Assembly (NCBI GenBank): GCA_018266215.1
Contig: JAFEAV010000009.1
Location: forward strand, 1 to 64,000
DNA from: Cyanobacteria bacterium SZAS LIN-3
GTDB taxonomy: Bacteria; Cyanobacteriota; Vampirovibrionia; Obscuribacterales; Obscuribacteraceae
Reading direction: 5' to 3'
Length of the DNA stretch: 64,000 nucleotides
Shown: positions 1 through 7,162 of the stretch, piece by piece
How positions within the stretch are numbered: position 1 is the stretch's first letter
Layout: every line of letters begins with the position of its first letter
Program-made: the position numbers and the translations under genes
Notes under the pieces: generated by a model
What the model saw: the letters and a program-made list of their open reading frames with translations, nothing else
Database searches by the model: none
Told to the model about the DNA's origin: nothing

Positions 1-1311
1 CTGCTGGTAAACGGACCGGTCAGAACCACCAATGGAGCGGTCAGCATTATCGCTTCAGGCTCCTTCCTCTCGGTGCAAGATGACGTCCTGGCCGGTTCAA
101 CCTCGTCCAAGACGAAGGCCACCGTCTTGCTGGAAAACAGCAATAAGACATCAGGCTACATCAACATCCAAAACGCCAATATCGACACTCAGGGCCCTGG
201 CGGAGGAGACGTAAATATCGCCATCGGTACCCCCTCGAAAGGATTCAATACTGTAAATCCGAATCCGGGGCCCATTGTCGTCCAAAAGCTTACAGCCAAT
301 GAGGTCTTCTTCGGCACACCGGGCGCGGTGGATCCTACCTCCGACGGCACATTGACCGTCAAAGGACGCAACATAATATTTACGTCCAATCTGGCCAATT
401 CCATTTTCTTCACCAATACCAAAATCACAGCTGACCCTCCCGTCGGCGCCGCCAACGCAGCACCGGTCGTTGCTATCGCCTCGCCGGTTATCGCAGCGAC
501 ACCGGCCATCACTGTGACGCCGACATCGTCGTCCATAGCGACATCAAGTCTGCCTGCCGTTCATCAGATTTCCGCCCCAGCTTCGGTATCACTGGCAGCG
601 CTGACTGACCTCGGCGCTATGAGCCAGGCCACTAACTATCTGCGCAGTCAAGCTGCTTACAGAATGATTAGCGAAACAGAAATGGATGGGGGCGAAGTGC
701 CGGTAGCACTTATCCACGGCGGCAACATCAGCATCAGCGATGCTGCAACTGCAAGCGCTGCCGAGCTGACAGACAACGAAAAGTCCTCCAAGACACTTTC
801 CCGCGGCTCGGTCCTGGTCATGCCTACCACCGACACTACGATTCACACTCAATTTGGCGATGTAGCGATAGCGGCAAAATCAGTCGCGCTGGTTATTGCG
901 GTAAGAGACGGACTGGCGGTCTTCAACATCGACGATCGGAAGTCTGATGCTGTGACAATCACATCCGCCGGCAAAAAGCTGTCCGTACAACCGGGCACGA
1001 GCGCATTCATCGCCTCCGAAGCGGTGCGCTCGTACGAGCACGTTAATCCGGCGCAGCTAATCAGTCACCGTCGGATGTACGAGCAAAGGCTGGGCAACGG
1101 CATGAAGGCGTTCCGTTCGGAAATTGCCTTGCCGACAGTCTTCTCGGCCTTGAAACCGCTGAGAGCAATGGTACAGTCGCAAGACAAAGAGACCCGTGAT
1201 ATGGCTGAGCATCTACTCAAGACGACATCGATCTTGATGCAGTTGCAGAGTGGCGGCGAAGACTTCAAACGCATCCTCAAGCCGCAGCTGACAGCCTACG
1301 CCCAGAAGTAG
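1..1311 (+). CDS. C-terminal part of large secreted repeat/FecR-like surface protein (5' cut by window)
   Basis: The frame is open from the first base, so the true start lies outside the window. The visible 436 residues begin with filamentous-haemagglutinin-style beta-strand repeats (GPVRTTNGAVSIIASGSF, GYINIQNANID), then a low-complexity Ala/Pro/Thr/Ser linker (about nt 430-600). A FecR-like beta domain follows (SRGSVLVMP, IHTQFGDVAIAAKSVALV, LSVQPGTSAFI), and the end is an alpha-helical tail. The linker, FecR-like part and tail match in order the end of the 2369-residue protein on the minus strand at 34114-41223 (shared ITADPP, MMQL and KPQL/RPQL landmarks), so the two are paralogues. The likely role is an exported adhesin or envelope scaffold; this is inferred from architecture only. 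No secretion-system partner is visible in the window. Confidence 0.75.
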   Translation: MLVNGPVRTTNGAVSIIASGSFLSVQDDVLAGSTSSKTKATVLLENSNKTSGYINIQNANIDTQGPGGGDVNIAIGTPSKGFNTVNPNPGPIVVQKLTANEVFFGTPGAVDPTSDGTLTVKGRNIIFTSNLANSIFFTNTKITADPPVGAANAAPVVAIASPVIAATPAITVTPTSSSIATSSLPAVHQISAPASVSLAALTDLGAMSQATNYLRSQAAYRMISETEMDGGEVPVALIHGGNISISDAATASAAELTDNEKSSKTLSRGSVLVMPTTDTTIHTQFGDVAIAAKSVALVIAVRDGLAVFNIDDRKSDAVTITSAGKKLSVQPGTSAFIASEAVRSYEHVNPAQLISHRRMYEQRLGNGMKAFRSEIALPTVFSALKPLRAMVQSQDKETRDMAEHLLKTTSILMQLQSGGEDFKRILKPQLTAYAQK

Positions 1312-1453
1312 CTCTTACGCCCCCGCCCATTGCAACGGGGCAGGAAGGGTTGCCGCCGCATACTCCAAATGCAAAACACGTCGGTGCGCGGGAGACTGCG
1401 ATACCGACGAACTGTGTAATATCAGAGGTCGCATGGCGATAATGTCCTCAAAA

Positions 1454-2185
1454 TCATTCGAGTTCATCAGAAAACAGCCTCTCAAGTCTCTTCTGATAGT
1501 TATTGAGAAAATCTCGCGTTATTGCGAAGTGCTCAGTTTGTTCGTATTTGACCTCATAGAGACCATCGCTGTCAAAAATCAAAATCTTCGCCCGGGGATA
1601 GGCCAACAATATGGGTGAATGCGTAGCGATAATAAATTGCGATCCATCCTCAACGAGATCGTTGATGCGCACAAGCGCAGCAAGTTGCCGCGCCGGAGAT
1701 AATGCGGCTTCAGGCTCGTCGAGCAAGTAGAGCCCCTTGCCCTTAAACTTATGCAGGAGCGTCGCCATAAAAGACTCACCGTGCGATTGGTTGTGCAAGG
1801 AGCGACCACCATATCCCTGCAGATAACCGTAGTAATCCATGGCTGTAGCCACATTGTAAAAGCTCTCAGCTCGAAGAAAATAACCATCCTTAGGGTGTTC
1901 ATAGCTCTTCTTTGGCTTGATATATTCATGCAAGCCAGACAGGCCACCGGCATCCGACAGGTCAAGGTTTTTGGTGCCGCCCTGCGCACTAAAGCCCATC
2001 ACCAGAGCGATAGCCTCCAATACAGTGGACTTGCCTGAACCGTTCTCGCCCACAAAGAAGGTCACATCTTCGTGAAAAGTCAGATTATCTAGATTAGCGA
2101 CGGCGGGAATTGAAAACGGATATGACTCACAGTCATATCCATCTTTGAGGTGGATGGAACGCAGATAAGGCTTTGCTTTTAACAT
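1454..2185 (-). CDS. AAA ATPase, ABC/SMC-like fold (AAA_21/23 type)
   Basis: The protein is 243 residues from the ATG at 2185, preferred because residues upstream of it look non-conserved; the frame continues to 2215. Walker A is GENGSGKST (about residues 46-54). An ABC-like signature follows (QSHGESF), then Walker B with a D-loop (LLDEPEAALSP) and a switch His (IIATHSPILLA). The small, undecorated ATPase head without a coiled coil resembles stand-alone predicted ATPases related to RecF/OLD heads. It may act in DNA maintenance or as an accessory ATPase, but no partner nuclease is adjacent. Its start lies about 120 bp from the divergent DUF5131 gene. ATPase assignment is firm; the biological role is unknown. 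Confidence 0.85.
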   Translation of the reverse strand: MLKAKPYLRSIHLKDGYDCESYPFSIPAVANLDNLTFHEDVTFFVGENGSGKSTVLEAIALVMGFSAQGGTKNLDLSDAGGLSGLHEYIKPKKSYEHPKDGYFLRAESFYNVATAMDYYGYLQGYGGRSLHNQSHGESFMATLLHKFKGKGLYLLDEPEAALSPARQLAALVRINDLVEDGSQFIIATHSPILLAYPRAKILIFDSDGLYEVKYEQTEHFAITRDFLNNYQKRLERLFSDELE

Positions 2186-2304
2186 TAAACGTCCCGCAGC
2201 AGCAATCCTCACCATATTCTACGACATTGATGCCTTCTGCCCCCACCTCCCTGGCCGGATCGCTGGACCCCTGATAAGATGGCCCATTATGGTGGTAACG
2301 ATAG

Positions 2305-3042
2305 ATGAGTTCTAATTCCAGCATCGAATGGACCGACGCAACCTGGAATCCAATTACGGGTTGCACTAAGATCAGCCCGGGTTGCGCCAATTGCTACGCG
2401 GAAACTTTCGCAGAGCGTTTCCGTGGGGTGCCGAATCACCCTTACGAACAGGGCTTCGATCTGAAACTCTGGCCGAACAGGCTGGCCCTGCCCCAGACCT
2501 GGAAAAAATCGAAGCGCATCTTTGTCAACTCCATGAGCGATTTATTTCATAAAGACGTGCCGGAAGAATACATATTCAAGGTCTTCCAGGTAATGAACGA
2601 GGTCGACAGGCATCAGTACCAGGTTTTGACCAAACGAGCAGAGCGACTGGCCGAGCTCAGCGACCGACTGACCTGGGGCAAAAACATCTGGATGGGTGTC
2701 AGCGTAGAAAATGCCGACCACACATCACGCATCGATTGTCTCAGACGCACGAATGCCGCGGTCAAATTCCTGTCCGTAGAACCGCTGCTTGGGCCGATCC
2801 CGTCGATGAATCTCAATGGCATAGACTGGGTCATTGTAGGCGGCGAATCCGGACATCGGGCACGGCCGGTCTGCGAAGAGTGGATAATTGAAATCCGGGA
2901 TCAATGCCAGGCCGCAGGGGTGCCGTTCTTTTTCAAACAATGGGGCGGCCGCAACAAGAAAAAGGCCGGTCGCATTTTGCAGGGCCGCACCTGGGATGAC
3001 ATGCCGGCTACAAATGTTTCGCCTGAACATTGCCCCACTTAG
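2305..3042 (+). CDS. DUF5131 (phage Gp37/Gp68 family) protein
   Basis: This 245-residue protein opens with the family signature: IEWTDATWNPITGCTKISPGC followed by CANCYAE. That gives a three-cysteine CxxxxxxxCxxC cluster at about residues 20-31, resembling a radical-SAM or Fe-S binding motif. FVNSMSDLFH and the later VGGESGHRARP segment are also typical. Family members occur in phages and accessory regions and have no firmly established reaction. A weak GGTGG ribosome-binding site lies 8 nt before the ATG. The 3' end overlaps the convergent DUF488 gene by 35 bp. Family call is confident; function is not known. Confidence 0.88.
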   Translation: MSSNSSIEWTDATWNPITGCTKISPGCANCYAETFAERFRGVPNHPYEQGFDLKLWPNRLALPQTWKKSKRIFVNSMSDLFHKDVPEEYIFKVFQVMNEVDRHQYQVLTKRAERLAELSDRLTWGKNIWMGVSVENADHTSRIDCLRRTNAAVKFLSVEPLLGPIPSMNLNGIDWVIVGGESGHRARPVCEEWIIEIRDQCQAAGVPFFFKQWGGRNKKKAGRILQGRTWDDMPATNVSPEHCPT

Positions 3043-3445
3043 AATTCAAATAATCAACGACCAGCTTCCTATGGCATCCCGCGGCCGTTTCCTCGCTGCA
3101 GAGAAGCACGGAGCGTTTCTCAAAAAGCTTCGGTGAAATTTTATTCTCGATCTCACGCGCCTTCATCAAAGCCAAGAACTGTTTTTCAAAATCAGCGAAA
3201 GAGCCTTTTGACTTTTTGTACTGATCGAGCAAATCCTGCGTGGGTGCAAGCATGGGCTCATGAATGTATTCGGCATTGCAGATAGTTTGCAAGAAATAGG
3301 CCAGGTCATCGCGCTTACTGAAGCCGGCAAGTTGCGAGACATTGTTTAGACGAATATCGACCAGCTGCTCGATTGAGACAGACTTGAGCAATTCGAAAAA
3401 CTGTTCGGCGCTCTTTTTAGTGAACCCTATCGTGAATACTTCCAT
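3008..3445 (-). CDS. DUF488 domain protein
   Basis: This 145-residue protein starts MEVFTIGFTKKSAEQFFELL, the usual DUF488 opening; the frame extends to 3490 but those residues do not fit the family. The conserved VDIRLNN segment (about residues 27-33) and the late LLCSEETAAGCHR motif (about residues 115-127) are both present. DUF488 proteins are small cytosolic proteins of uncertain biochemical role. Its last 35 bp overlap the end of the DUF5131 gene on the opposite strand, so one stretch encodes both C-termini. The two families may work together, but the convergent arrangement means they are not in one operon here. Confidence 0.85.
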   Translation of the reverse strand: MEVFTIGFTKKSAEQFFELLKSVSIEQLVDIRLNNVSQLAGFSKRDDLAYFLQTICNAEYIHEPMLAPTQDLLDQYKKSKGSFADFEKQFLALMKAREIENKISPKLFEKRSVLLCSEETAAGCHRKLVVDYLNSKWGNVQAKHL

Positions 3446-3704
3446 GCCGCACCTGACTTGACTACCTGCAATTCCCAGGCTAAAGTACAATAATACTCCT
3501 CTTCACAAGGGCGCGCTGCCATGGTTTTCCTCAGTAGAAAACATAGTCTTTTCCCCTACCTGGCCGTAGACGACGCGGTGCGGGCGTAGTCGACTGGGTG
3601 CGCCCGCGTAAAACACTAATCTCAGGTCCAGCTCGCTGCGGACTATTTTCAAGCACCACATATAGTGGCGCACCTCGTCGTGCGTCGAAGGCCAGGAAAT
3701 ACAA

Positions 3705-3929
3705 ATGAACATTTCAATAAAAACTCTTGTCAAAGACACCACTGCTGACTTCATCTGCTACAGAGACGGCGACCTCTGGTACAGAGTGACGGGCGAGGGT
3801 TTTACATTTGAATTCCCCGTCCCGGTCTCGGATACCGGCAACGGCATATTCCCAGCGCAGATAAAGGCCATAACTTTGCTGCGATGGATACGCAAACATC
3901 TCGAAAATGCGGACAAGCCAAGCTGCTAA
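3705..3929 (+). CDS. small conserved-looking hypothetical protein (74 aa)
   Basis: This short acidic protein is preceded by a plausible AGGA site about 7 nt before the ATG. It reads like a small mixed alpha/beta domain: FICYRDGDLWYRV, then FTFEFPVPVSDTGNGIF, then a helix IKAITLLRWIRKHLENA. The pattern of a beta hairpin with aromatic residues followed by a basic helix is common among small proteins of unknown function in bacteria. It lies 45 bp upstream of the DUF4239-type membrane protein in the same direction and may be co-transcribed. No family could be named. Confidence 0.6.
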   Translation: MNISIKTLVKDTTADFICYRDGDLWYRVTGEGFTFEFPVPVSDTGNGIFPAQIKAITLLRWIRKHLENADKPSC

Positions 3930-3974
3930 AATGCTTCCGGAAACAGGGCGGCAATACGTACCCAGAGGTAAGCA

Positions 3975-4751
3975 ATGGTAACAATCGACAGTCTGCCACT
4001 CTGGGCACTCTTCTGGGGCGTTTTCCTCATCTCCCTGGCCTGGGCCGAGGGTGGCTACCGCCTGGGTCACTGGCGTGCCAAGAAAGGTTCAACAGAGCCA
4101 GCTGCCCCGCTAGGGACCATTGTCGCCTCGATTCTCGGTCTGCTGGCTTTCATGCTGGCCTTCACTTTCAATGTCGCCGTCACCCGCTTCGACGACAGAC
4201 GGGCGGCAGTCCTGCAGGAGGCAAACGACATAGGCACCACCTATCTGCGAGCGGAATTTTTTGACGAACCGCAGAAGGAGCAAATCAAAAAGCTGTTGCG
4301 CGAATACGTCCAGTTGCGTTCCCATGGACTGACGTCCTCGAAGACTGCGCAGGAAGTAATAGCAAAATCAGTGGCGATCCAAAACCAGCTCTGGCCGATA
4401 GCTGCACAACTGGCGAGAGAGAACAAAACATCGCCCACAACGGCGCTGTTTATCAGCTCGCTCAATGACGTCATTGATATGCACAGCAAGCGGGTCACCC
4501 TGGGGCTCCACGCGCGGGTGCCGGCCTCGGTCTGGATCGTTTTGCTGGCGGTCTCAGTCCTGTCCATGCTCAGTGTTGGCTATTATTGCGGCATCACCGG
4601 CAACAGAAGCTGGGCCGAAACAATGATCATGATTGCCACATTCGCCCTTGTGATACTGCTCGTAGCCGACCTCGACCGCCCCTACGAAGGGCTGATTAAA
4701 ACCAATCAACAACCAATGATTGATCTGAACAAGCAACTGGGTCCGCCGTAA
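3975..4751 (+). CDS. bestrophin-like / DUF4239 membrane protein
   Basis: This 258-residue integral membrane protein has an N-terminal segment (LWALFWGVFLISLAWAEGGYRLG), then a second (GTIVASILGLLAFMLAFTFNVAV). A long cytoplasmic helical region begins FDDRRAAVLQEANDIGTTYLRAEFF, and two C-terminal segments close the protein (VWIVLLAVSVLSMLSVGYYCGI; TMIMIATFALVILLVADLDRP). The G-LGLLAFMLAFTF and RR..V..EANAI-like motifs are typical of DUF4239 (bestrophin-like) proteins. An AGAGG site sits 6 nt before the ATG. Bestrophins are anion channels, but transport has not been shown for this bacterial group as far as I know. The stop abuts the convergent GH43 gene with no gap. Confidence 0.8.
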   Translation: MVTIDSLPLWALFWGVFLISLAWAEGGYRLGHWRAKKGSTEPAAPLGTIVASILGLLAFMLAFTFNVAVTRFDDRRAAVLQEANDIGTTYLRAEFFDEPQKEQIKKLLREYVQLRSHGLTSSKTAQEVIAKSVAIQNQLWPIAAQLARENKTSPTTALFISSLNDVIDMHSKRVTLGLHARVPASVWIVLLAVSVLSMLSVGYYCGITGNRSWAETMIMIATFALVILLVADLDRPYEGLIKTNQQPMIDLNKQLGPP

Positions 4752-5813
4752 CTACTCACTGTCGGGTATCGGCACTCCATCAGGTAAGGTCGGCCCAGAT
4801 CTATGGCGCCGCCCTGCCGGATCGACAGATGCCGGAGTTGGAATCGGCACAGCGCCAACACCACTTTCAGTCATAACAACTGGTTTCAATAATCCCAGCC
4901 TGGCATGAAACAGGTGGTCGATTGAAACCATTCTGGTCGAGCCCCTCTTGCCACCGGCGAGCCGCTCCCACCGATGGTAGACAATGTACCAGTTCTGGTC
5001 GACGGCATTGAAAAAAAAGGAATGGTGCCCAGGCCCGATCGAAGTCTTGTCGCCTTGCAAAATTTTCCCACGATATGTCCATGGGCCGGTGGGTGAGTCC
5101 GCCGTTGAATAGCAAACACCATAAGAATCATCACTCCATCGCCCGTGACTATACGATAAATAGTACCGGCCATTGAAATAGTGCATGAATGCACCTTCAG
5201 TAAAATTGACCGGATTGTCGACGGGCAACTGACTTTTTATGGATACAAGATCCGCGTTCAATTCATAAACGTGGAGAGTGCTACCGGCACTGCCACCACA
5301 ATAGAGAAAGACACGCTTCGACTGCGGGTCGCGAAACACCATTGCGTCGATGGCCTCAAATCCATCGCCGCCAGTGATGAGCGGACGACCACTATCAATA
5401 AATCGCCCATTGGGCGATTGCCCGAGCGCAACGCCTATGCGACTCGGCGTTTTGCCCTGAGGGCCAACCGAATAGTATAGATACCAAACGTCCCCCTCAT
5501 GAAAAATGCCAGGCGCCCACAGACCATGATTCTTTTCACCGTCGTCATTGAGCCATTTGATATCAGACAAACAAAGAATCGGTCGGCTCTTTGACCACTG
5601 AAGAAGGTCGCGAGACTCATACGCGTACAAACACTCATCGGTGGTCCCGTCGGCGGCGGTTGGAAAAATCCAGTACTTTTGCGAGTCCTCAATCACGGCA
5701 GGATCGGCGCCGGGGAAGAGCGTATTGGCCGAGACCGGGCAGGCGACAGAGCTATTGAGTGTCAGAACCAAAAGAATCGCTAGAAAAAGTTTCAAAACAG
5801 GGGACCTAAACAA
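4752..5813 (-). CDS. secreted glycoside hydrolase family 43-like enzyme
   Basis: This 353-residue protein has a signal peptide (LKLFLAILLVLTLNSSVACPVSA) and a five-bladed-propeller type sequence. The catalytic triad of GH43 is visible: base Asp in GADPAV (D37), modulator Asp in EAIDAMVF (D156) and acid Glu in FTEGAFM (E206). The late PGHHSFF segment is also a GH43 feature. Such enzymes remove arabinose or xylose residues from plant or microbial polysaccharides; the exact substrate cannot be read from sequence. The start is a TTG with a weak ribosome-binding site, so the first residues are uncertain. It ends Pro-rich and is convergent with the DUF4239 gene. Confidence 0.87.
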   Translation of the reverse strand: MFRSPVLKLFLAILLVLTLNSSVACPVSANTLFPGADPAVIEDSQKYWIFPTAADGTTDECLYAYESRDLLQWSKSRPILCLSDIKWLNDDGEKNHGLWAPGIFHEGDVWYLYYSVGPQGKTPSRIGVALGQSPNGRFIDSGRPLITGGDGFEAIDAMVFRDPQSKRVFLYCGGSAGSTLHVYELNADLVSIKSQLPVDNPVNFTEGAFMHYFNGRYYLSYSHGRWSDDSYGVCYSTADSPTGPWTYRGKILQGDKTSIGPGHHSFFFNAVDQNWYIVYHRWERLAGGKRGSTRMVSIDHLFHARLGLLKPVVMTESGVGAVPIPTPASVDPAGRRHRSGPTLPDGVPIPDSE

Positions 5814-6004
5814 AGGCGGCTCAGATTACCCAGCAAAAATAGCGCGGGCAGAGTCACGCTGCTTCCTGACAGCCATAAATACCGGGAAAATAATAGGATT
5901 CTCAGCTTCGGGAGCCGATTCAGGCCCGCGGCTGGCCAGACCCTGTACAATTACACAAGCCTCCTTGAAACCCGCAGGGGTGCCCAGACTCAATCGGAAT
6001 CTCC

Positions 6005-7162
6005 ATGACCAAGACGCCCATAACGCCAGGCGAAACGGATGGTGCAGACAGCACCAACAAAGTACGGCGCCGCGTTTCAAAAAGCGTGGCGGTGCAGATC
6101 TGTCTTGCGCTGGCCGCCTTGAGTTTGATCGCCATTTTTTTCCCCGGGCACATGGATTCGGCCGACGCAGTGCAACCGGAGCTCCGGCATTACGTAGCTA
6201 AAGTTGCGTCCTTCCTTGCGTCCAATCGCAAACCACAGATTGTCATTCTGGGTTCGTCGCTGATGTTGTATCCGGCCACGCTCTGCGATCTGCAGATGGA
6301 AGGTAAAAAACCGGTAGATCTCGATTGGTATGCGGCTATCTTTATGCCTGAGTATATGGAGGCTAAATATTTCCAGCAGCAGCTCAAGACGCAGTGCGAC
6401 AAGACCTGCGACATAGTCAATCTTGGCGTGGCATCGTCGCTCATGTCCGACCATTGCATGCTGCTTGAAGCAATCACCGCAGCAAACAAAAATCCGCAGT
6501 TGATAGTTTGTGGTGTCGCTCCGCGTGATTTTCTGGACAATAACCAGCCGGATTTTCGTCTCACACCTGTGCACAAATTATTGTCGGACATTCGACCCGA
6601 ACTTTTCACATCGAGTGAGTCCCGGCCTCCCGAGTCATTTCTAGACCGCAAAGTGCTGCAAATCAAGCGAGCCGTTTCCTGTCTGCGCATTCAGGCCATC
6701 GACCTGTTCTGTCAAATAACCGGCCGACCGGCAAACGACAATGCTTCCAAAATGGTGCCCGGAGTGGCACAGTTCCCTCCTAGCAAAGAGAAGGATCTGG
6801 TCGTATACAAGAAGGTCTATACGCCAATCAATCAAGAACGATTCGTGCAACAAAGCGACTATTTAGAACGACTCCTGCAAGACGCGAAAAAACAAAATAT
6901 CCAGGTTGTATTAATCAGCATGCCCATTACACCGGATAACGCGCACCTTTTGCCGCCGGAAACGATGGAAAAATACAATCAGACAATTAAGGAAATGGCC
7001 ACCAAATACCAGGCGCACCTTCTTGATCTGCAGCAATCAAGCGCATACGATGCCGGCGATTTCATCGACTCATGCCACCTCAACGCCAGCGGCGGCGCAA
7101 AGTTTTACAAACAACTGGTGAATACAATCTGCCAGTCAGGTCTGCTAGTACAGCCGCATTGA
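6005..7162 (+). CDS. membrane-anchored SGNH-like hydrolase
   Basis: This 385-residue protein has a basic cytoplasmic N-terminus and one transmembrane anchor (AVQICLALAALSLIAIFFPG). The extracytoplasmic domain contains ILGSSLMLYP, a block-I-like GSS motif, and near the end FIDSCHLNASGG, matching the DxxH catalytic pair of SGNH esterases/acyltransferases. That layout resembles AlgX/DltD-like polysaccharide-modifying proteins, so O-acylation of an envelope glycan is a reasonable guess. The 3' end overlaps the convergent GT39-type gene by 18 bp. The hydrolase fold is fairly clear; the reaction is inferred. Confidence 0.65.
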   Translation: MTKTPITPGETDGADSTNKVRRRVSKSVAVQICLALAALSLIAIFFPGHMDSADAVQPELRHYVAKVASFLASNRKPQIVILGSSLMLYPATLCDLQMEGKKPVDLDWYAAIFMPEYMEAKYFQQQLKTQCDKTCDIVNLGVASSLMSDHCMLLEAITAANKNPQLIVCGVAPRDFLDNNQPDFRLTPVHKLLSDIRPELFTSSESRPPESFLDRKVLQIKRAVSCLRIQAIDLFCQITGRPANDNASKMVPGVAQFPPSKEKDLVVYKKVYTPINQERFVQQSDYLERLLQDAKKQNIQVVLISMPITPDNAHLLPPETMEKYNQTIKEMATKYQAHLLDLQQSSAYDAGDFIDSCHLNASGGAKFYKQLVNTICQSGLLVQPH

